This document shows, in pieces, positions 14,201-19,594 of a DNA stretch of 19,594 nucleotides (positions are counted from its first letter, which is position 1; every line of letters starts with the position of its first letter). The notes beneath the pieces are model-generated. The model ran no database searches. It was not told where the DNA came from and saw only the letters and a program-made list of their open reading frames with translations. Location: positions 46,731-66,324 of the forward strand of contig DAJS01000024.1 in assembly GCA_002496425.1 (NCBI GenBank), written 5' to 3'. Origin of the DNA: Acidilobaceae archaeon UBA162 (lineage in GTDB: Archaea > Thermoproteota > Thermoprotei_A > Sulfolobales > Acidilobaceae). Made by a program: the position numbers and the translations under genes.

Positions 14201-14464
14201 CTTGCCAGAGAGGTGATCAGAAGGGTCCAGTTCATGAGGAAGGAGATGGGCCTCAAGGTTGAGGCATATATAGATCTTTGGCTCTATGGCGATGAGGACC
14301 TGATAAAGTCTGTGAAGGCCAAGGAGAGCTATGTTAAGTCGGAGACAAGAAGCAGGACTATAACTTTTGGGCTCCCTCCATCAGATGCCTTAGTGAGGGA
14401 GTGGGAGGTAGAAGAGAGACGCCTGACGATAGGCGTCAGACAGGCCAACGGAAAACAATCGTAA
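11273..14464 (+). CDS. ileS: Isoleucyl-tRNA synthetase, 1063 aa
   Basis: It charges tRNA-Ile with isoleucine. Class I features in order: GPPYASAQSIHLGTAWNK with a degenerate HIGH signature (HLGT at 60-63); zinc-knuckle cysteines (CPRCETTLADYEV); the editing (CP1) domain with TTTPWTLPANAF and GTGLVHAAPGHGDIDF; further zinc sites (CWRC, CTKCGH, CPVCGGEM); QRYWGIPLPIW; WFDSGIAFYASLGYP; and a KMSKS equivalent EMHKSLGN (602-609). The C-terminal third is the helical anticodon-binding domain plus a small beta domain. Length is normal for an archaeal IleRS. It starts at TTG 5 nt after the small upstream gene, and the Cas4-type gene overlaps its 3' end by 64 nt in another frame. The signature motifs differ from the textbook forms, but the HxGT and HKS versions leave the key His, Gly, Lys and Ser in place. 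Confidence 0.95.
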   Translation: MKVPDELASANLNQRDVEDWVIGFWDSNDIYHKVKQASRSRKRKLYFLDGPPYASAQSIHLGTAWNKVLKDSLIRHYRMRGFDVWDQPGFDTHGLPIEVMVERKIGVKNKHDIENAIGIENFINSCLELVKNNIKGMAESFKQLGIFMDWENPYLTYTDDYIESGWYLIKEAFKKGLLYHGGKVLHWCPRCETTLADYEVSEYVDLEDPSIYVKFHVKGDPKRSLLIWTTTPWTLPANAFVIAHPDLEYAEVEVNGEVLIMLASRVEAVMKEVGVSGYKVLRIFKGRELENLEYEHPLEDLVTAQRELSKYHKVVMAPEAINPNEGTGLVHAAPGHGDIDFEVGQRLGVPPLSLLGNDGRMTEEAGKYAGLYFRGEANEAIVSDLRERGALFYATKVVHRYPVCWRCKTPLALRLTDQWFIAVSKLKDKLAKGVDSVEWVPAWAKSRIAGLISQIQDWVISRQRYWGIPLPIWVCTKCGHIEVIGSVEELERLGGRRPPNLHRPWIDRVTLRCPVCGGEMRRVPDVADVWFDSGIAFYASLGYPKGTELFSRLMPVDLVLEGHDQLRGWFFSMLRSGIIGFDSVPYRRVLVHGFVLDEQGREMHKSLGNYVAPEEVLAKYSRDVLRLYLLRNTVWEDLKFSWRNVELTARDFTIIRNVFAFASLYMSLDGFDPKLVSYESVKDYLQPEDRWLLSRVNSALREYRKAFDMLQVHEAAALVRNLIVEDVSRWYLRLIRRRVWVEENNPSKMAAYYTLYYALRTWIFMAAPIIPFTAEYLYQKFVRPAEPEMPESVHVALIPEPDESLIDEDLEGRMIIIKEIAGAALSARMKAGIKLRRPLRRAIVAFFDPKVSEAVKELRHVLEAAVNVHYVELMSPEAAENMRTYEVEPIMGEIGRDFKKMAPAVALAVKSEGARVARELLKNGQVKIRVGDAEIVLEPRHVKVKVIYPEWLSAVESKYGLVGVDIKVSEEEELEGLAREVIRRVQFMRKEMGLKVEAYIDLWLYGDEDLIKSVKAKESYVKSETRSRTITFGLPPSDALVREWEVEERRLTIGVRQANGKQS

Positions 14465-15084
14465 GGCCCAGCGAACTTCACACTTACACCTACTGTCCCC
14501 GCCTCCTCTTCTTTGAGCTCCACCTGCACAGGAGGCGGAGCCTGAGGGAGTACCTGAGGTTGGCACTCGGTAAGGTGTTCCATCTTCTCTTCAGGGTAAG
14601 TGACGCCGCTAAAGGGCTGAGGAGCGAGGAGCCCCTCTTGGCAACCATAGGCTCTGTTGAGCTCAGGGGGAGGGCTGATGCGATAAAGGTAACAGAGAAG
14701 GCAGTGCATATAATTGAGCGTAAGAGTTCACGGCCCCCTTCGAGGGGCGCCTGGATAAGTGACGTTGTTCAGGCTGCCAGCTATGCTATCCAGTACGCTT
14801 ACACGTCTGGAAGCCCAAGGGACATTGACATTACCATAGAGGTTAGGTATCCCTCTGCTAGGAGGCTCTTTAGGCTAACAGATGATATCAAGACCATGAC
14901 GCTGAGGAGCATAGACGAGGTCTCACTGCTTAAGAGGGCCGGCGTGGTGCCCTATGCCAAGAGAGGGCGCCGGTGCGCCAGGTGTCCCTATAAGGGCATC
15001 TGCGAGGCTCTGGACTCCGGTCTCGAAAGCCAGTATCAGGATGAGCTGGGACTGTGGCTGAGAGATCTCAATATAGTGACATGA
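14401..15084 (+). CDS. Cas4-type PD-(D/E)XK exonuclease, solo (no CRISPR locus here), 227 aa
   Basis: A RecB/Cas4-family nuclease with an Fe-S cluster. Visible are SELHTYTYCPR with Cys32, GKVFH with His61, GRADAI with Asp93, IIERKSS with Glu106 and Lys108, QAASYA with Gln124 and Tyr128, and RCARCPYKGIC with Cys192, Cys195 and Cys201. The nuclease triad and all four cluster cysteines are therefore intact. The GTG at 14401 is the only ATG/GTG/TTG in frame before the conserved SELHTY motif. It gives a 64-nt overlap with ileS and a charged extension of about 20 residues. No cas1, cas2 or repeat array is in the window, so the protein is a stand-alone Cas4 homologue. These exist widely in archaea and may act in DNA repair or end processing. 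It is likely co-transcribed with ileS. Confidence 0.85.
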   Translation: MGGRRETPDDRRQTGQRKTIVRPSELHTYTYCPRLLFFELHLHRRRSLREYLRLALGKVFHLLFRVSDAAKGLRSEEPLLATIGSVELRGRADAIKVTEKAVHIIERKSSRPPSRGAWISDVVQAASYAIQYAYTSGSPRDIDITIEVRYPSARRLFRLTDDIKTMTLRSIDEVSLLKRAGVVPYAKRGRRCARCPYKGICEALDSGLESQYQDELGLWLRDLNIVT

Positions 15085-15099
15085 GTCATGCAACACTAA

Positions 15100-15106
15100 C
15101 TTTAAG
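15100..15106 (+). promoter_or_regulatory. TATA box of argS (leaderless)
   Basis: CTTTAAG is centred about 25 nt before the GTG at 15128, the spacing expected for a leaderless archaeal message starting at the codon. No Shine-Dalgarno sequence precedes argS. Confidence 0.6.
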
Positions 15107-15127
15107 CTAGTCGCCTGTCCTTAGTTC

Positions 15128-17047
15128 GTGGGGCTTAGCTTGAACCCGGTAGCGACTGCCATTGTTGCAATATCAGGTGAGCTCACGAGCGCCCTTAGGC
15201 TTGACGAGGTTACCACCTTTAGGGCACTCTTAGAGCCTACCGATGAGAAGTATGGTGACTTGTCATTTCCAGCTATAAGGTACACCAAGGACGTCAAGGG
15301 GCTGGCCGAGGATCTGAGAAAGTTCCTGAGCTCCAAGGGGCTCAACTATGTCTCAGTTGAGCAGGTCCAGGGGTTTCTGAACTTCAGGTTCATGTGCCCT
15401 GGCTTAGCCTCAGCCACAATAGCTTGGCTTCAAAGCGACGGGAACCTTGATGTAATAAAGGCTGAAAAAGTATCAACTGTTGTGGTGGAGCACACCAGCG
15501 CTAACCCAATACACCCCCTTCATATAGGTCATACTAGGAACGCCTGCATAGGCGACTCGCTGGTAAGGCTCCTGAGGGCCAGGGGGCACAGGGTGATCAG
15601 TAGGTACTATGTTGACGACATGGGAAGACAGATGGCAATAGTGGCCCTGGGCGTCCGACTCCTAGGCGGAGATTTAGACTCAATAATCACGAAGACTAAC
15701 AGAAAGCCTGACTATGTTATAGGATGGATCTACGCTGTTACCAGCACAACGGTCGACCTGATGGCAGCTAAGGCTAAGGGTGATCAGGATGAGGCGTCAA
15801 AGCTTGCCTCAGCCCTGGTGAGACTTAAGTCGCAGGATCCGATAGGGGTCTTTGATCAGCTTTACAACTCAATCCTGTCCTTGAACGACCCTGAGAAGGC
15901 AATAAGCGAGATAAACTCCAGGTACGAGTCTGGCCTGGAGCCCGAGAGATCCTTTGTCAGGTCAATAGCCAACGCTGTCCTTAGGGGCTTCACGCAGTCT
16001 CTCAACAGGCTTGGGGTCTCCTTTGATGAGTGGGACTGGGAGAGCGACCTAGTCTGGAAGGGTCTCGTGAAGGCTATAGTTGATGAGATCAAGGCGAGCA
16101 GGTTCTACACAAAGCACAAAGGGGCCGACGCCATTGACGTACCCATGATAATAAAGGAAGTGCTCATTAATGATCCAGAGGCCATGAAGTCGATACAGCT
16201 GCCCAGGGGACTTGAGATCCCCCCATTGGTTGTGCTCAGAAGCGATGGCACAAGCCTTTACACCACGAGAGACCTGGCCTACAGCCTGTACAAGTTCTCG
16301 ACCTCAGGTGCCGACAGGGTGATAAATGTTATTGGCGCTGATCAGAGGTTGCCCCAGCTCCAGCTCAGGCTCGCGCTGCTTGGACTTGGCCACAGGAAGG
16401 AGGCCATTAACATGTTCCACTATGACTATGAGGCGGTCAGGCTGCCAACAGGTAGCATGCATGGCAGGAGAGGTGAGTACGTGACCCTTGACGAGACTCT
16501 TGAGACTGCCAAGGCCAGGGCCCTTGAGGAGGTGAGGTCAAGGAACCCTCAAGTTGACTCACGGTGGGCTGAGGAGGTAGCCGAAAAGGTAGCAGTGGGG
16601 GCCGTGAGGTTCGCTATGGTTCAGGTTAGTGCCTCAAAGCCGCTTGTCTTCGACCTCTCTAAGGCGCTCAATCTCAAAGAGAACAGTGGGCCTTACCTGC
16701 AGTACACTAGGGTTAGGGCGCTTGGCATCCTTGAGAAGCACGGTCCTATAGACTATGGTGCTGCCAACCCTGAGGCCTGCAGCGAGCAGCTCAGATCATT
16801 AATGTTGAGCGCCCTGAGGTTCCCGCTGGTGGCTGCTAAGGCCGCTGACGACCTGGCACCAGAGCTTCTGGCCTCCTACCTGCTCAGTCTGGCTGACAGG
16901 TTCAACAACTGGTACGAGAAAGATGCGGTTATCAGGGAGCAGGACGTTGGCGCTAGGGAGCTCAAGGCAATAGTAGTGGCCCTGGTGGAGCAGGCGCTCA
17001 GGAGGGGCCTAGAGCTTCTCGGGGTTCCAACGCCAGACAGGATGTGA
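15128..17047 (+). CDS. argS: Arginyl-tRNA synthetase, 639 aa
   Basis: It charges tRNA-Arg. The N-terminal domain (residues 1-110; KYGDLSFPAIRYTKDVKGLAEDL in pieces) is the ArgRS-specific additional domain. EHTSANPIHPLHIGHTRN has the HIGH motif at 132-135, followed by the YYVDDMGRQ motif. YTTRDLAYS and INVIGADQRLPQLQL are typical of ArgRS. The KMSKS position is taken by the MHGRRGE segment (residues 444-450). The C-terminal helical domain (YLQYTRVRALGIL, then residues to the end) is the DALR-type anticodon-binding domain. The GTG at 15128 suits a leaderless start; TTG at 15140 is an alternative. The nucleoside phosphorylase follows after 6 nt. Confidence 0.95.
   Translation: MGLSLNPVATAIVAISGELTSALRLDEVTTFRALLEPTDEKYGDLSFPAIRYTKDVKGLAEDLRKFLSSKGLNYVSVEQVQGFLNFRFMCPGLASATIAWLQSDGNLDVIKAEKVSTVVVEHTSANPIHPLHIGHTRNACIGDSLVRLLRARGHRVISRYYVDDMGRQMAIVALGVRLLGGDLDSIITKTNRKPDYVIGWIYAVTSTTVDLMAAKAKGDQDEASKLASALVRLKSQDPIGVFDQLYNSILSLNDPEKAISEINSRYESGLEPERSFVRSIANAVLRGFTQSLNRLGVSFDEWDWESDLVWKGLVKAIVDEIKASRFYTKHKGADAIDVPMIIKEVLINDPEAMKSIQLPRGLEIPPLVVLRSDGTSLYTTRDLAYSLYKFSTSGADRVINVIGADQRLPQLQLRLALLGLGHRKEAINMFHYDYEAVRLPTGSMHGRRGEYVTLDETLETAKARALEEVRSRNPQVDSRWAEEVAEKVAVGAVRFAMVQVSASKPLVFDLSKALNLKENSGPYLQYTRVRALGILEKHGPIDYGAANPEACSEQLRSLMLSALRFPLVAAKAADDLAPELLASYLLSLADRFNNWYEKDAVIREQDVGARELKAIVVALVEQALRRGLELLGVPTPDRM
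17040..17047 (+). promoter_or_regulatory. Shine-Dalgarno-like GGATGTGA before the phosphorylase gene
   Basis: GGATGTGA differs from GGAGGTGA at one base and spans the argS stop codon, 6 nt before the ATG at 17054. It indicates translation of the second gene from the argS message. Confidence 0.55.
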
Positions 17048-17053
17048 GCAGCC

Positions 17054-17809
17054 ATGCCATATCACATAAGGGCCTCACGGGTGCCCCGGCGCGTACTGCT
17101 CACCGGGGACCCAGGAAGGGCCGAGGAGCTGGCAAACAGTCTGCTTAGAGATGTTAGCGTGCTTAACCGTAACAGGGGCCTCCTGGTAATTTCGGGGACC
17201 TATAGGGGTGAGGAGCTAGCGATAGTGTCGCACGGGATGGGAGGCCCCAGTATGGCAATAGTAGCAGAGGAGCTTGCACTCCTTGGCCTTAAAGTGGCCG
17301 TGAGGCTTGGCACAGCCGCGTCGCTGAGGGAAGACACAGGGGTTGGAGATGTGATAGTGGCTGCTGGAGCTAGTAGCCTCAAGGGCGGGGCCGGCCTAGG
17401 GCTTTACTTCGGCGATGTGACGCCTCCCTCCTTCCCAAGCCCTGCCCTGACGCTTAGGCTGCTTGAGGAGCTAAGGGGGCTAGGCCTTAGGGTTCGTTTG
17501 GGGCCTGTGTTCTCCAGCGACTCGTTTTATGCTGAGACGCCTGAGCTTGGGCGTCAGCTGAACCAGAAGGGCTTCGTTGGGATTGAGATGGAGTGCGCTA
17601 CACTCACAGCACTCTCGTGGATGAGGGGCTTTGAGTCCGCCTGCGCGCTCGTGGTGAGTAACATTGTTGGATCTCATAAAGCATCGGATGAGGAACGCGT
17701 GAATAGATCCATAGCTCTTGCCGCTAAGGGCGTGCTAGAGGTGCTGGCCTCTTATCGACCGCTAGGCCTACCTGGCACAGGCAGCTCAACTACTACTGAG
17801 TCCCTGTGA
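17054..17809 (+). CDS. Nucleoside phosphorylase (PNP/UDP family, MTAP/uridine phosphorylase-like), 251 aa
   Basis: A phosphorylase of the nucleoside phosphorylase-I family that splits nucleosides with phosphate. Motifs: GDPGRAEELA near 18-27 (phosphate loop), GMGGPS at 61-66, RLGTAAS with Arg84, SSDSFYAE at 154-161, and GIEMECATL with the ribose-binding EME at 178-180. It resembles the hexameric archaeal purine nucleoside/methylthioadenosine phosphorylases in layout. The catalytic Asp of purine enzymes (in VSDN-type motifs) is replaced by Asn203 (VVSNIVG). This argues for a uridine-type or altered specificity, so I leave the substrate open. The last 20 residues are a polar tail that overlaps the convergent DUF2797 gene by 58 nt. 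Confidence 0.85.
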   Translation: MPYHIRASRVPRRVLLTGDPGRAEELANSLLRDVSVLNRNRGLLVISGTYRGEELAIVSHGMGGPSMAIVAEELALLGLKVAVRLGTAASLREDTGVGDVIVAAGASSLKGGAGLGLYFGDVTPPSFPSPALTLRLLEELRGLGLRVRLGPVFSSDSFYAETPELGRQLNQKGFVGIEMECATLTALSWMRGFESACALVVSNIVGSHKASDEERVNRSIALAAKGVLEVLASYRPLGLPGTGSSTTTESL

Positions 17810-18708
17810 AGGAGTTCTGATACTCTAAGGGCGCCTGCCTGACCTCTTCCATAATCAAACACTAAGAACCCTCCCCATGCGCTTAACGGCCTTAGGGCCT
17901 GAGACAGAGGTACCTCTGACGTCTCTATTATGTGAGGCCTAAGCTCCTGAGCTGGGGCCACGGCAAAGAGCCTCTCGTCCCAACTGAATCCCGTGAGTGA
18001 GATCACCTTCTTGACAGATATGGAGAGCCTGAGGGCGGCAAAATAGTAGTCCTGGGATCCAGGCCACCTGTACCTACGGCTCTCCGCTGCCACGCCAGAC
18101 TTAGATATATCCATCTCTAGGCGTCTAGCCCTGTAGACGCTGTCCACAACAGCCACAGTTGTTGCTACTATGTGAGGCTGCTCGGCAATACGCTCTATTA
18201 ACCTGAAGCTCCTTGTCGTGCCAACCTTTGGCCTATCACCACCATAGTCTAGCATGTAAACGGCGTACTCACCCTTGATCATCTTGTCAACCTCACGACA
18301 GGCCTCCAGGGCCCTCTCTGAGTGGTACTGGAGGCAGAACATGTACAGGGCCCTCTCGCTCCTGCTGTGCTTCGAGCAGTACTCTCTGTCACCCCTAACC
18401 GTCACTGGGCAATAGAGCCTTCTACGTGGGTCATCAGGCTCATCAAGGGGTCCATCGTGCCACTCGCAGTACCTGCTCCAGGGCCTAGGTGCCAGCTTGA
18501 TCTGCGAGCGATACTCGAAGACGTCAGAGTAGCCAAGGGGCTGAACAAGCAAGTAGTCGAGATCTGCGTAGTAAAGGTCGAGCTGAGCAGGGCCCTGAGT
18601 CAATGAGAATACGAAGCCCTTTGGGGGGCCAAGCTCTTGTCTTTTGGGACCTGCAACCTTAAGTTTTACAAGCCTAAGTATTGCCCTGGTGCTTGTCAAG
18701 ATAATCAC
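17752..18708 (-). CDS. DUF2797 family protein, 318 aa
   Basis: The central part matches the uncharacterised DUF2797 layout: zinc-type ligands (C81, H84, C100, C111, H114), then a core YAVYMLDYGGDRPKVGTT (148-165), R169, RIAEQ (173-177), a second strand region, and an Arg-rich stretch ending at Glu198. This VYML...KVGTT...R...E order resembles a GIY-YIG nuclease core with KVG in place of YIG. About 60 residues at the N-terminus and 100 at the C-terminus are alpha/beta and unrecognised. It starts at GTG 18708. It is divergent from pheS and shares an A/T-rich element near 18763-18772. Its 3' end overlaps the phosphorylase gene by 58 nt. Function is unknown. Confidence 0.75.
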   Translation of the reverse strand: MIILTSTRAILRLVKLKVAGPKRQELGPPKGFVFSLTQGPAQLDLYYADLDYLLVQPLGYSDVFEYRSQIKLAPRPWSRYCEWHDGPLDEPDDPRRRLYCPVTVRGDREYCSKHSRSERALYMFCLQYHSERALEACREVDKMIKGEYAVYMLDYGGDRPKVGTTRSFRLIERIAEQPHIVATTVAVVDSVYRARRLEMDISKSGVAAESRRYRWPGSQDYYFAALRLSISVKKVISLTGFSWDERLFAVAPAQELRPHIIETSEVPLSQALRPLSAWGGFLVFDYGRGQAGALRVSELLHRDSVVVELPVPGRPSGR

Positions 18709-18762
18709 TTCCCATAGACCTTCTTGGTGATGTCCTAGGCCTCTTCAAGGCTCTGCTGTGTC

Positions 18763-18772
18763 AAAGTTAAAG
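18763..18772. promoter_or_regulatory. Possible shared TATA element between DUF2797 and pheS
   Basis: AAAGTTAAAG (CTTTAACTTT on the minus strand) is the only A/T-rich block in the 118-nt divergent spacer. Starts about 26 nt away would leave leaders of roughly 33 nt towards pheS and 33-36 nt towards the DUF2797 gene. Position and composition are the only evidence. Confidence 0.4.
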
Positions 18773-18826
18773 CCTTAGCGTAGCCCCCTGGCCCCCTGAG
18801 GACTCTTGAGCCAAGGAACTCCGCCT

Positions 18827-19594
18827 GTGCTGAGCGAGAAGGAGCGCGAGCTGTTGACCAAGCTTAGAGCTTACATGGCCTCCTCAGGCAAGGAGTCAGT
18901 GACCCTTGAGGAGCTGTCAAGCGCAACAGGCATGAGCTACAGCACAGTTGCGAGCATAGCAATGCTTCTCAGGGACAAGGGGTTAGTAGCCCTTTATGAG
19001 AAGCCTGTGGAAGTATTAGAGCTCACAGAGCGCGGTCTCGATGCCCTGCGTAATGGCCTGCCTGAGGAGCCGCTGATATCAGCGCTCAGCTCCCACGGGG
19101 GCTCCATGAGCCTTGACGAGGCCAGGCGCCTGCTGGGGAACAGTCTCAACCTTGCCCTTAAGGTCTCCATCAGGGAGGGCTACGTGAGGGTTGAGAACAA
19201 CCGCGTGCTTCTGGTTGATGAGCATGCTGCTGAGCGCGTCACCAGGCTCAGACAGGCGCTCGAGGCCGCCAGCCGTGGCGTCAGGCCATCGGATGACGTT
19301 CTAAAGACCCTCAGGGAGCGTGGATTAGTCAAGGTTAGTCAGAAATACACATTCAGTGCAGCGCTAGGCACTGCGGCCTCCATAGTGATAAGCTCTCCAA
19401 CATCTGCTCCTACCCCTCTGGCTCCTAGTGAATTAACTGCACCTGCGCCTATATCGAGGCTGACTCACGAGCTCCTGGCCAGCGGCAGGTGGAAGGAGTA
19501 CCAGTTAGCCCCCTACAACGTGACCGCCGAGCCTCCGAGGCTGTTGCCTGCCAGGAAGCACCCGCTCGTCGATTTCATAGAGGAACTCAAGGAC
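18827..19594 (+). CDS. pheS: Phenylalanyl-tRNA synthetase alpha subunit, N-terminal 256 residues (runs off the window)
   Basis: It is the start of the alpha subunit of the heterotetrameric PheRS. Residues 1-75 (LSEKERELLTKLRAYM..., TLEELSSATGMSYSTVASIAMLLRDKGLV) and the next two wing-like units are the winged-helix domains found at the N-terminus of archaeal and eukaryotic PheS. A Pro/Ala-rich linker (SSPTSAPTPLAPSELTAPAP) follows. The visible end, YNVTAEPPRLLPARKHPLVDFIEEL, is the entry to the catalytic domain, where HPL is conserved. The class II motifs 2 and 3 lie beyond the edge. The GTG at 18827 gives M-L-S-E-K-E, the usual family start; TTG at 18806 in frame would add seven residues. 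The frame is open to the last base. Confidence 0.9.
   Translation, partial: MLSEKERELLTKLRAYMASSGKESVTLEELSSATGMSYSTVASIAMLLRDKGLVALYEKPVEVLELTERGLDALRNGLPEEPLISALSSHGGSMSLDEARRLLGNSLNLALKVSIREGYVRVENNRVLLVDEHAAERVTRLRQALEAASRGVRPSDDVLKTLRERGLVKVSQKYTFSAALGTAASIVISSPTSAPTPLAPSELTAPAPISRLTHELLASGRWKEYQLAPYNVTAEPPRLLPARKHPLVDFIEELKD

Noticed and set aside
14329..14709. A 126-aa minus-strand open frame across the ileS/Cas4 junction
   Set aside because: Both genes on the plus strand have strong family motifs over this span; the antisense frame has none.
14401..15084. CRISPR locus around the Cas4-type gene
   Set aside because: No spaced direct repeats and no cas1, cas2 or effector gene appear anywhere in the window.
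18726..18798. Possible C/D box RNA: GTGATGT near 18727 and CTGA near 18796 in the DUF2797/pheS spacer
   Set aside because: The C-box is imperfect, no internal D'/C' pair is visible and the boxes are about 70 nt apart without a closing stem.

Overview
This 19.6-kb window looks like ordinary chromosomal DNA from a thermophilic crenarchaeote (Thermoproteota). I lean towards the Acidilobales/Desulfurococcales, but have no marker gene that settles it. The reasons are archaeal TATA-type promoters placed 25-30 nt from start codons (leaderless genes), frequent GTG and TTG starts, AGG- and ATA-rich codon use, a split archaeal-type glycine decarboxylase, an archaeal PheS and a TtuA/Ncs6-type thiolase. 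It is densely packed: no gene-free gap exceeds about 120 nt. I see no insertion sequence, CRISPR array or integrated element.

Layout: the 5' half of a tRNA-Leu(TAG) on the minus strand (1-60); a small unknown protein (118-480, +) facing a winged-helix regulator (500-820, -); a large secreted, membrane-anchored GH15 glucoamylase-type protein (902-2827, +) divergent from that regulator; the two subunits of the glycine cleavage P-protein (gcvPA, gcvPB; 2873-5828, +); a GH57/DUF3536 enzyme (5894-8314, +); a convergent Nudix hydrolase (8285-8800, -); a tRNA 2-thiolation-type PP-loop enzyme overlapping a radical SAM/TRAM protein (8880-10924, +); a small ferredoxin-like-fold protein, ileS and a solo Cas4-type nuclease (10992-15084, +); argS and a nucleoside phosphorylase (15128-17809, +); a convergent DUF2797 protein (17752-18708, -); and the 5' part of pheS running off the window (18827-19594, +).

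The genes group into translation (tRNA-Leu, IleRS, ArgRS, PheS, thiolase, radical SAM/TRAM), alpha-glucan metabolism (extracellular GH15, GH57 without a visible signal peptide) and one-carbon/glycine metabolism (gcvPA/PB). The points most worth a second look are: two conserved genes (gcvPA and the GH57 gene) whose conserved N-termini have no in-frame ATG, GTG or TTG, with a CTG in the right place in both; a perfect 6-5-6 inverted repeat, TAAGGT-N5-ACCTTA, against a palindromic TATA box between the regulator and the GH15 gene; a nucleoside phosphorylase with Asn where the catalytic Asp is expected; a Nudix box with Trp in place of Gly; and a DUF2797 protein whose core resembles a GIY-YIG layout. 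I did not find a clear new multi-gene defence or mobile system.
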